Assembly: GCA_016713435.1 (NCBI GenBank)
Contig: JADJPD010000003.1
Coordinates: 1-64,000 of the forward strand
Length of the DNA stretch: 64,000 nucleotides
Source: Gemmatimonadota bacterium
GTDB taxonomy: Bacteria; Gemmatimonadota; Gemmatimonadetes; Gemmatimonadales; GWC2-71-9
Direction of reading: 5' to 3'
Within the stretch, counting starts at the first letter, position 1. Every line of letters begins with the position of its first letter. A program made the translations under genes and the position numbers. The notes below the pieces were generated by a model. The model ran no database searches. It worked only from the letters and a program-made list of their open reading frames with translations, and was not told the DNA's origin. Shown piece after piece: positions 58,543 through 64,000 of the stretch.

Positions 58543-58921
58543 ATGCCGATCACGTACCGGCACGATCCCGACCAGCAGGTGACCTTCAGCACCTGGAGCG
58601 GGGCGATCACGGCCGAGGACATCCGGCAGCACTGGGCGGTGCTGCTGTCGGATCCCGGACCCATGCAGGCTCGGCGGAGCGTGGCCGACATCCGGGGAGA
58701 CGGTGCCCGCGGTGAGCGGGGACGAGCTGATGCGGCTGATCCGGCGCACCCCGGCGCCGCGGCTCGACTGGGGCGGCTGGCGGCTGGCGCTGGTGGTGGT
58801 GGCCTCGCCTGCGCAGTACGGGAAGGCTCGGCAGTTCGACGCCATGGCCGACTGGATCGTGAAGACACGCATCTTCGACGACCCCGAGGCGGCGCTCCGG
58901 TGGGTGCGGGAACCAGGGTAA
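58543..58921 (+). CDS. SpoIIAA/STAS-like small protein, paralogue 1 (frameshift)
   Basis: About 125 residues. MPITYRHDPDQQVTFSTWSG, AITAEDIRQHWAVLLSDPG, RRSVADIR; then, with one base removed near 58697, ETVPAVSGDELMRLIRRTPAPRLDWGGWRLALVVVASPAQYGKARQFDAMADWIVKTRIFDDPEAALRWV. The layout (strand, helix, AD/CDVR strand, helix, VASPAQYG, helix) is the same as the gene at 59048, so they are duplicates. The fold looks like SpoIIAA-like STAS domains found as small single-domain proteins; role unknown. Confidence 0.65.
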
Positions 58922-59047
58922 CAAACGAGCCAAACTCGTTACCTTGGAGCGGAAAATGGCGGCCGGGCGCGGGCGGGGGACGACGCGTGCGGGCCACCGG
59001 CACGCACCGGAACGGCCACCCCCTGGCCGATCCTGCATTCGAGGCAT

Positions 59048-59449
59048 ATGCCCACCAGCTACTCGATGGATCGCGAGCGGAACGTGGTGCTGGAGGTGTG
59101 GACGGGCCACGTGACGGCGGCGGACGTGGCGACCACCTGGCGCCGGATGGCGGCGGACGCCGATGTGAACGCCTGCCGGCGGCTCATCTGCGACGTGCGC
59201 GGGGCCACGATGGACCTCACCCCTGCGGACTTCGGCGAGCTGGTGCACGGGATCCTGGCCCCGGCCATCGGGAGCCAGCCGTGGCACTCGGCGATCGTGG
59301 TGGGGTCGCCGGTGCAGTATGGGAAGACCCGGCAGTTCGACGCGTTTGCGCAGGTGATCATGACCGACGCGATCTTCGAGCGGATGGAGGACGCGCTGGC
59401 GTGGCTCGACAGCCGGACCCCCGGGAACCGCTTCGACACCCCCGCCTGA
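59048..59449 (+). CDS. SpoIIAA/STAS-like small protein, paralogue 2
   Basis: 133 residues. MPTSYSMDRERNVVLEVWTG, HVTAADVATTWRRMAADADV, CRRLICDVRGATMDLTPADFGELVHGIL, HSAIVVGSPVQYGKTRQFDAFAQVIMTDAIFERMEDALAWLDSR. It parallels the 58543 protein position by position, including (V)(G/A)SP(V/A)QYGK(T/A)RQFDA. Unknown function, possibly a sensing or partner-binding domain. TACCTTGG (58940-58947) is a promoter candidate 100 bases upstream. Confidence 0.72.
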   Translation: MPTSYSMDRERNVVLEVWTGHVTAADVATTWRRMAADADVNACRRLICDVRGATMDLTPADFGELVHGILAPAIGSQPWHSAIVVGSPVQYGKTRQFDAFAQVIMTDAIFERMEDALAWLDSRTPGNRFDTPA

Positions 59450-59458
59450 GCGCGTGAG

Positions 59459-59486
59459 TTGCGGGCCCGGCGCCGGCCCGTAGGTT
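59459..59486 (+). promoter_or_regulatory. Promoter candidate for the DUF6624 lipoprotein gene
   Basis: TTGCGG (59459-59464), 16 bases, TAGGTT (59481-59486), 34 bases before ATG 59521. Confidence 0.4.
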
Positions 59487-59520
59487 CCCCAGAGGCCCCT
59501 CTGCGGGAGTCGCAGCCCCG

Positions 59521-60393
59521 ATGCGCCACACCCCCCTGCCCCTCCTCCTGTCCCTGCTGCTCGCCGCCTGCGGCGGGCACGCGCCTGCTGGTCCCGCCCC
59601 GACCCCGATGAACACGGCGCTCCGCGCCGAGCTGGAGCTGCTGGGCCGCGAGGACCAGGCGGCGCGGGAGGGGTTCGGGGCGGCGGCGGCCGGGAACGAC
59701 ACCGCCTACATGCGGCGGCTGCTGCGCGGCGACTCGGCGCGAGTGGCGCGGCTCAAGCAGATCGTGGGGACGCACGGGTGGCCGGGGAAGAGCCTGGTGG
59801 GCGAGGAGGCGGCGGGCGCGGCGTGGCTCATCCTGCAGCACACCGACGATGTGGCGTGGCAGGCGTCGATGCTGCCGGTGCTGCTGGACGAGGCGAAGGC
59901 GGGGGAGGTGAAGCTGTCGGAGGTGGCGCTGCTCACGGACCGGGTGCTGGTGCGGCAGGGGAAGCCGCAGCGGTACGGGAACTCGTTCTCCGTCCGGGAC
60001 GGGCGGCTGGTGGCGGACCCGATCGAGGACCTGGCGGGGCTCGAGGGGCGGCGGCGGGAGATGGGGTTGCCGACGATGCGGGAGTATGTGAAGGGGCTTG
60101 GGGAGGCGTTCAAGTTGCCGGTGGAGTGGCCGCCGCGGGGGCTGGGGGGCGGGGCCCGTGGAGTGAGGCGCGGGGTTGCCGGGATGGCGGCGGGCGAGGG
60201 GCCGATCGGGGGTGCGCCGGGGTGGTGCTCATGGAGGAGGGCGGTCGCGTTGTGGAGTTGGGGTTTTCGCGTAGCTTGGATGAGGCGGCTTCTCGTCCCT
60301 ACTCCCTTGCAGCCTAACTCTGGGGGGCTTGGTGGTTCTCACGGGCTCCCGGTGCGGGGTGGGTTGGGAGGTGAGGGTGAGCGATTCCACTGA
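59521..60393 (+). CDS. DUF6624-type lipoprotein (3' end uncertain)
   Basis: Lipobox signal LLLSLLLAACGGH, then ALRAELELLGREDQAAREGF, the DUF6624-like core VGTHGWPGKSLVGEEAAGAAWLILQHTDDVAWQASMLPVLLDEAKAGEVKLSEVALLTDRVLVRQGKPQRYGNSF (split) and LEGRRREMGLPTMREYVKGLGEAF. Function unknown. The sequence is convincing to about 60130. Beyond, the frame runs through glycine/arginine noise to 60393, while another frame reads GVVLMEEGGRVVELGFSRSLDEAASRPYSLAA to a TAA at 60315. A frame error near 60140-60190 is likely, putting the real end near 60317. Confidence 0.7.
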   Translation: MRHTPLPLLLSLLLAACGGHAPAGPAPTPMNTALRAELELLGREDQAAREGFGAAAAGNDTAYMRRLLRGDSARVARLKQIVGTHGWPGKSLVGEEAAGAAWLILQHTDDVAWQASMLPVLLDEAKAGEVKLSEVALLTDRVLVRQGKPQRYGNSFSVRDGRLVADPIEDLAGLEGRRREMGLPTMREYVKGLGEAFKLPVEWPPRGLGGGARGVRRGVAGMAAGEGPIGGAPGWCSWRRAVALWSWGFRVAWMRRLLVPTPLQPNSGGLGGSHGLPVRGGLGGEGERFH

Positions 60394-60585
60394 AGTATCC
60401 ACTAGGCCGACGTGCACAAACATTTGTGGCCGCTTGCGGCATCTTGGGCACTGCTCCGCAATCAACTCTGGCTCAAGCCAAGAGCGAAACCGGCACTCGC
60501 CGTCGCTCGGCGAGCCATGGAGCGGCTTACTTTAGGGCGCGCTCCATGGACCTATCACTAGGACTCTCCGGCCCGGCCACTTTGC
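60394..60585. other. Non-coding stretch at the left edge of the cassette array
   Basis: Composition drops in GC compared with the left flank. It contains a hairpin CCATGGAGCG/CGCTCCATGG (60515-60524 with 60540-60549, 15-base loop). A box GCCTAAC at 60312-60318 resembles an attC R'' box, but no matching R' box follows, so the left border of the array is undefined. Confidence 0.5.
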
Positions 60586-60780
60586 TTGATCACCGTTTTT
60601 GATACCGACGAGGCACTCGCACGGTTCGAAGCCTCGTCGCTCGCCGACTCCTTACCCCGCGACTTTCGGAGGCAGTTGAGCGAACATGGCTACCCGCCAG
60701 AGGCGGCGGCGGGCGCCGAGGTGGCTCCATTCCACGAGACCATCCTGCGGCAAGGTGGCTACGGGGCGTATTTCCGCTAG
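60586..60780 (+). CDS. Small cassette ORF of unknown function
   Basis: 64 residues from a TTG start: VFDTDEALARFEASSLADSL, PRDFRRQLSEHGYPPEAAAGAEVAPFHETILRQGGYGAYFR. No Shine-Dalgarno is obvious and no family is recognised. Position just before attC-1, the normal place for a cassette gene, is the main support. Confidence 0.4.
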   Translation: MITVFDTDEALARFEASSLADSLPRDFRRQLSEHGYPPEAAAGAEVAPFHETILRQGGYGAYFR

Positions 60781-60822
60781 CCGTAGAGCCACTGACCCCG
60801 ATGGCTTCGTGGCGTAGGCGCG

Positions 60823-60961
60823 GCCTAACTAGGGCTTGCAGCTGACAGGGCCGGATGCGGCGAGCTCCGTCGTGGGCGACCCGACGGTGTACTATAAGGA
60901 ACGTTTGTGAGTGATCGGCTGCGGGGGTCTGCCCTGCAGCTGAACCCCAGAGCCGTTAGGC
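60823..60961 (+). other. attC site 1
   Basis: R'' GCCTAAC (60823-60829) and R' GTTAGGC (60955-60961, crossover G^TT). Inner arms TTGCAGCTGACAGGGC and GCCCTGCAGCTGAA pair with unpaired G and A on the left arm, the extrahelical bases that orient attC recognition. The terminal loop contains GACGGTGTACTATAAGGAAC. Confidence 0.88.
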
Positions 60962-60990
60962 TGCACTACTTCGAGGAGGCGACCGGCGCT

Positions 60991-61890
60991 GTGTCCCCAC
61001 ACCCTGAGTTGCGAGACGACCAAGCCATCCTTCTAGTCGGCACGGCTGGCGACTGGACAATCGGAGATGTACAGCGCTTCCTCAGCCTTTTCGACCACGC
61101 GTACGGCACTTTGCTGGCGGTGTACCTCGCTGGCCGCCGTATTGCGGCTGCCGGGGACGCAGTGCGATGGGGTCCGGGAGCTCTTGCCGACTATGTTGCC
61201 CGCACGGCGCCCTCTGCGTCGATTCCCCTTGAGCCATGGCAGCCCCAACCCGAGCCAGCGCCGGTCGGTGTGTCTTCACTCGACCTCCCGTTTGGGCCAG
61301 AAATCAGATACCTGAGATTCCTTTACAGCGCTCGTTACGAGCTCGCTCCGGAGGCCGAGCCACGAATTCTCACATGGCATATGGCCTCGCCTGGCTCGAT
61401 CCAGTTGGTCGGACTCGGAGACATTATTCTGCAGATTCGCGAGCTAATCAAAGACCTTCGCTACAGGAATCGGCAAGAGCAGGAAGTGGGTGATTTGGAG
61501 ATCGCCCGGAAGCGCCTTGAGCTCCAGCACACGGTCCTCTCGGCCCCGGTTGCCGACTATGTGACCGCCGAGGTCATACACGACGCCAAGGCCATTCGTG
61601 ACCTTGAAACCCGCCGCCGACTAATTGTTGGCGACACTTTGGCAAGTGTCTCGGCCGAGATAATGGCAACGTTGGATAAGCACTCGTCACAGTGGAAGGA
61701 GGCCGATTCGATTCGTGCCCTGCTTAAGCGGTTCGGCAAGCAGAAGCTTCCTGGTGCGCGCAGGACCCTCAACACCATGGCTGAGCAGTTGAGGGAGCTT
61801 TGGATGGATAGCAAGATTCCCGACGAGCAGTACCAAACGCTACCGCGTCGGTTCGACGACTTGTACTACGCGAAGGTCCGTGCAGCCTAA
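60991..61890 (+). CDS. Cassette-encoded protein of unknown function
   Basis: 299 residues. N-terminal alpha/beta part (RDDQAILLVGTAGDWTIGDVQRFLSLFDHAYGTLLAVYLAGRR), middle GPEIRYLRFLYSARYELAPEAEPRILTWHMASPGSIQLVGLGDIILQIRELIKDLRYRN (split), then a coiled coil (EQEVGDLEIARKRLELQHTVL) and a helical end (TLASVSAEIMATLDKHSSQWKEADSIRALLKRFGKQKL). No family recognised. GC is lower than in the flanking chromosome. I place the start at GTG 60991 behind GAGGAGG (60973-60979); the open frame runs back into attC-1 (GTG 60907). The stop TAA lies within the R'' box of attC-2, as is common for cassette genes. Confidence 0.7.
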   Translation: MSPHPELRDDQAILLVGTAGDWTIGDVQRFLSLFDHAYGTLLAVYLAGRRIAAAGDAVRWGPGALADYVARTAPSASIPLEPWQPQPEPAPVGVSSLDLPFGPEIRYLRFLYSARYELAPEAEPRILTWHMASPGSIQLVGLGDIILQIRELIKDLRYRNRQEQEVGDLEIARKRLELQHTVLSAPVADYVTAEVIHDAKAIRDLETRRRLIVGDTLASVSAEIMATLDKHSSQWKEADSIRALLKRFGKQKLPGARRTLNTMAEQLRELWMDSKIPDEQYQTLPRRFDDLYYAKVRAA

Positions 61891-62010
61891 CCACCGCATG
61901 CAGCAGCGAGGGCGCGGCCGTCAGTTATCGCAGGCCGGCACGGTTCGCCGTCGCGGCCTAGCTCTCCCAGACCCGCGCCGCGCCCTGCAGCTGATGCGGG
62001 GTCGTTAGCC
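61885..62010 (+). other. attC site 2
   Basis: R'' GCCTAAC (61885-61891), R' GTTAGCC (62004-62010). Arms CCGCATGCAGCAGCGAGGGC and GCCCTGCAGCTGATGCGG pair with one unpaired G after CCGCAT. Different stem from attC-1 but the same architecture. Confidence 0.87.
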
Positions 62011-62031
62011 TGCACTCCAACCATCGCGCCG

Positions 62032-62601
62032 ATGACCTTCACGCCGCTCCCCCAAGGGAGTGCCCAGGCAACCGAGGATCATCAGAGCCTGGTGGCCGTA
62101 ATCCCGGCCAAGCGCTGGGGCCCCCTGCAGGCGTTCCTCATCGTCTGGCTCCTGTGCTGGAGCGCCGGGGAGGCCTTTGTCCTGTACCTCCTGCTCGAGA
62201 ACCCGCGAGCCGGCACATTCACGCTCGTCGTGGCGGGCATCCTGCTCGTCTTCACGCTCGGGGGCGGCCATGCCCTCTTCCGCCTCCTCTGGATGCACTA
62301 CGGCCGCGAGATCCTCCGGCTGGAGCGCTCCGGCCTCTCGCTGCGTCGCGAACTCTTTGGGGTTGGGCGTACGCGCACCTACCCGCGCGAGCGGCTTCGG
62401 GAGCTCCGGGTGGACCCGTGGTCCAGCGACCTCATGTTCCTTCCATATGCCCCGGGGGAGCGCCGGGAGCCCACGGATGGAGCGCTGGCCTTCGGACACG
62501 GACGGCACGCCGTGCGATTTGGCGGAGGGCTGACGGACTCCGACGCTACGACGCTGCGTTGGCGGCTGCTTGCTCGGCGAGCGCGAGAGTGGGCTAACTA
62601 G
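62032..62601 (+). CDS. Cassette-encoded two-helix membrane protein
   Basis: 189 residues. Two membrane helices (LQAFLIVWLLCWSAGEAFVLYLLL; TFTLVVAGILLVFTLGGGHALFRLLW) followed by a soluble C-terminal domain (REILRLERSGLSLRRELFGVGRTRTYPRERLRELRVDPW; GALAFGHGRHAVRFGGGLTDSDATTLRWRLLARR). The end resembles bacterial PH-like domains of small membrane proteins, which are frequent passengers of integrons. ATG 62032 lies 22 bases after the R' box of attC-2. The stop overlaps attC-3. Confidence 0.78.
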   Translation: MTFTPLPQGSAQATEDHQSLVAVIPAKRWGPLQAFLIVWLLCWSAGEAFVLYLLLENPRAGTFTLVVAGILLVFTLGGGHALFRLLWMHYGREILRLERSGLSLRRELFGVGRTRTYPRERLRELRVDPWSSDLMFLPYAPGERREPTDGALAFGHGRHAVRFGGGLTDSDATTLRWRLLARRAREWAN

Positions 62602-62729
62602 GGCTTGCAGCTGACAGGGCCGGATGTGGTGGGCTCCGGCGCAGGCGGCCGGACGGTGTACTATAAGGAACGTTTGTTCGTGTTGGGCTGCGGGAGATGC
62701 CCTGCAGCTGAACCCCCGAGCCGTTAGAC
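62592..62729 (+). other. attC site 3
   Basis: R'' GGCTAAC (62592-62598), R' GTTAGAC (62723-62729). The body is nearly identical to attC-1, including TAGGGCTTGCAGCTGACAGG and the loop GGTGTACTATAAGGAACGTT. Confidence 0.88.
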
Positions 62730-62743
62730 GCGCTAGAAGCTAC

Positions 62744-63728
62744 ATGCGAGAGCAGACAACCTACGCCCAAACACCGTCTAGGCCCGTCGCCAGTGTCTTC
62801 GGAGAGGTATCCGCGGACTTCGGTTTGGCAGCTAAGCGTCTAAGTGAGTGGGGTATTAGGGCGCCGACCCCTTCACGACTAGACGCGATCCAGCAAGCAT
62901 CCACTGCCATTGCGACTTCCGGGCGACTGCCGAGAGGCTGCCGAGCTTCGGCGCACGGCTAACGCCCTCCTGGATGCCCTGGATTTTATTGACATCGCGG
63001 CATATCTCCCAGCCGATCGAGTCGCAAGCATCCGCAGGGACTTGGAGCGAGCCTTAGAGGGAACCTTAGACCACTCCGAAGAGGATCGCCCCTACCTTCA
63101 GCTACAGTCGCAACACCTAATCGGCGCCGCACTCAACCGCGGCGGCGCTCTACCCCTGCACCCAAGCCAAATCTCTGGCGAGAGAGCCAAAGCACCCGAT
63201 TACCTGGTCGAGAACGGAATAGCTCTATACGGCGTCGAGGTGAAGCGCCCCGGCACCCGCAAGGCGGCTCTTGGGCGATTGGACGATGCGAGAGACCAGC
63301 TTGAGGCCTATGAGGTTCACGGGGCGGTTGTACTCGACATTACGGACTGCATCAGCTACTTACCTCCCGAGCCGTTTGTGCAAGAGGCTAACGCAATCGC
63401 AGATGAGCTGTATGCCCGGATATGGCGAGGTGGCTCCCAGGGCCATGAACCCGGCTACTCTCGCATCATTCTGCTTATGACTCTCGCCCGAGGCACCTAC
63501 AAAGAGCCTGGGACGGACGATACCGGCATTAGCATTCTGAATGTCACCACCGGCGCAACCTTTGCTCGCGCCGAGGGCACGATTCTGGAACGCCATGCAC
63601 GTTGGCTTCGTGAGATCCTGCAGGCTGGCCTCGCTGCCCTTGGATACACGTCCCTTGAGCGAGCGCGTTCAGCCCTCCTCCCAAGGTTCAGCACCGTTGC
63701 GCCACCTGGCGTACCAAAGCGCGTCTAA
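62744..63728 (+). CDS. Cassette-encoded PD-(D/E)XK nuclease-like protein (one frameshift)
   Basis: About 328 residues. N-terminal helical part (VASVFGEVSADFGLAAKRLSEWGIRAPTPSRLDAIQQASTAIATSG, split), then, after one shifted base near 62935, AAELRRTANALLDALDFIDIAAYLP and RRDLERALEGTLDHSEEDRPYLQLQSQHLIGAAL. The putative nuclease core is KAPDYLVENGIALYGVEVKRPGTR: an Asp followed about 14 residues later by E-x-K, then LGRLDDARDQLEAYEVHGAVVLDITDCI with a conserved-looking Gln/Tyr helix. This fits a PD-(D/E)XK fold with helical N-terminal domain, as in restriction-like enzymes; no methylase is nearby. Family unidentified. ATG 62744 lies 14 bases after attC-3. Confidence 0.65.
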
Positions 63729-63848
63729 CCACCGCATGAAGCTGACGTCCTCGGCCATCGGTTGGTGGGCGCCCACAGGCGCCCGGCCGTCGGCGGGTCG
63801 GCTTGCGCCGACCCGCCTCGGGGCGCAGCTTATGCGGGGTCGTTAGCC
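63723..63848 (+). other. attC site 4
   Basis: R'' GTCTAAC (63723-63729), R' GTTAGCC (63842-63848). Arms CCGCATGAAGCTGACG and CGCAGCTTATGCGG pair with unpaired G and A. Closely related to attC-2. Confidence 0.87.
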
Positions 63849-63852
63849 ATCC

Positions 63853-64000
63853 ATGCCCCCTTCACGTTGGCGCTCCGGCACGCCCATCCGCTGGCCGCTC
63901 CTTTCCTGCCTTCTGATGCTCGCCGCCTGCGCCCCGACGCTCGCCGGCCCGGATGGCTTTCCGCTCTCGCCCGCCGAGCAGGCCGCCTTGCGCCCCCTGC
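63853..64000 (+). CDS. Cassette-encoded lipoprotein, N-terminal part
   Basis: An open frame of 49 codons cut by the window edge. It starts MPPSRWRSGTPIRWPLL and has a lipoprotein signal ending SCLLMLAACAPT (lipobox LAAC), then GPDGFPLSPAEQAALRPL. ATG 63853 lies 5 bases after the R' box of attC-4. Function unknown. Confidence 0.65.
   Translation, partial: MPPSRWRSGTPIRWPLLSCLLMLAACAPTLAGPDGFPLSPAEQAALRPL

Larger units (their letters stand above)
60312..64000 (+). mobile_element. Integron gene-cassette array (attC cluster, no integrase in view)
   Basis: Four attC sites (60823, 61885, 62592, 63723) punctuate single-gene cassettes all read on the plus strand. In the three complete cassettes the 5' end (TTAGGC, TTAGCC, TTAGAC) is complementary to the R'' box at its own 3' end (GCCTAAC, GGCTAAC, GTCTAAC), as expected for circularised cassettes. 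No intI is visible to the left, so it is either an integrase-less attC cluster or part of an array whose platform lies elsewhere. The array continues beyond the window. Left border uncertain (60312-60600). Confidence 0.85.

Noticed and set aside
60312..60460. A fifth attC site starting at GCCTAAC 60312
   Set aside because: No R' box (GTTRRRY) occurs within attC distance and the would-be arms do not pair.
60300..64000. Integron integrase or attI within the window
   Set aside because: No tyrosine recombinase signature is found in any frame near the array; the left neighbours are a DUF6624 lipoprotein and STAS-like proteins.

Overview
The window is very GC-rich bacterial DNA with short spacings, frequent ATGA/GTGA start-stop overlaps, many GTG starts, many small lipoproteins and several families of GC-rich palindromic repeats. 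The gene content (HMG-CoA reductase with an unusual N-terminal domain, PHA granule proteins, WS/DGAT acyltransferase, zincin metalloprotease with HExxHxxGxxH, D-aminoacylase-like amidohydrolase, small secreted proteins) and TAnnTT-type promoter elements fit a soil or wastewater Gemmatimonadota-like organism. That assignment is inference; there is no rRNA or other marker in the window. At least 15 genes are broken by single-base shifts in G/C runs while the protein reads on perfectly in the next frame, so I treat these as probable sequencing errors of a draft long-read assembly and annotate through them.

Layout. 1-508: end of a 3-hydroxyacyl-CoA dehydrogenase, closed by a strong two-way terminator. 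586-6700 (minus): a metal operon, membrane-anchored DtxR-FeoA fusion > FeoB > P1B-2 (Zn/Cd/Pb) ATPase > DtxR/MntR-type regulator, with a palindromic operator candidate upstream. 6.8-15.7 kb: WrbA, Nudix, FmdB, a/b hydrolase, LD-carboxypeptidase, an RsbRD-N-like protein, a CrtQ-like glycosyltransferase, and a hybrid histidine kinase with two companions. 15.7-21.0 kb: a two-gene cassette of a large N6-adenine methyltransferase and an SNF2-type helicase, a candidate restriction/defence pair without a visible nuclease. 21-30 kb: HAD phosphatase, DUF47/PiT phosphate uptake, M20 peptidase, GT4, dehydrogenase, MFS exporter, malate synthase, tRNA-Asn. 30-41.9 kb: MobA-like transferase, HMG-CoA reductase/AarF kinase/WS-DGAT, patatin, phasin and PhaR, two ArsA/GET3-like ATPases and a GMC oxidoreductase; this reads as a lipid, isoprenoid and storage-granule district. 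42-53.8 kb: M20 deacylase, XdhC, helical unknowns, DinB and AlkA genes, D-aminoacylase-like lipoprotein, zincin metalloprotease.

Repeats are a major feature. There are about 230-bp elements with roughly 40-bp terminal inverted repeats (12.05, 41.9, 43.6 kb and half a copy at 35.7 kb); a 25-bp tandem array enclosed in long inverted repeats (50.67-51.19 kb); and a 13-copy array of about 105-bp units, each holding two hairpins, one of which shows compensatory base changes (53.89-55.25 kb).

55-60 kb holds small lipoproteins, a zinc-ribbon protein and a pair of related small proteins. From about 60.3 kb to the right edge lies the most notable mobile feature: an integron-type gene-cassette array with four attC sites (60.8, 61.9, 62.6, 63.7 kb), no integrase in view, and one-gene cassettes of lower GC, including one with a PD-(D/E)XK-like nuclease signature. 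The R box at the start of each of the three complete cassettes matches the R'' box at its end, which strongly supports the attC calls.
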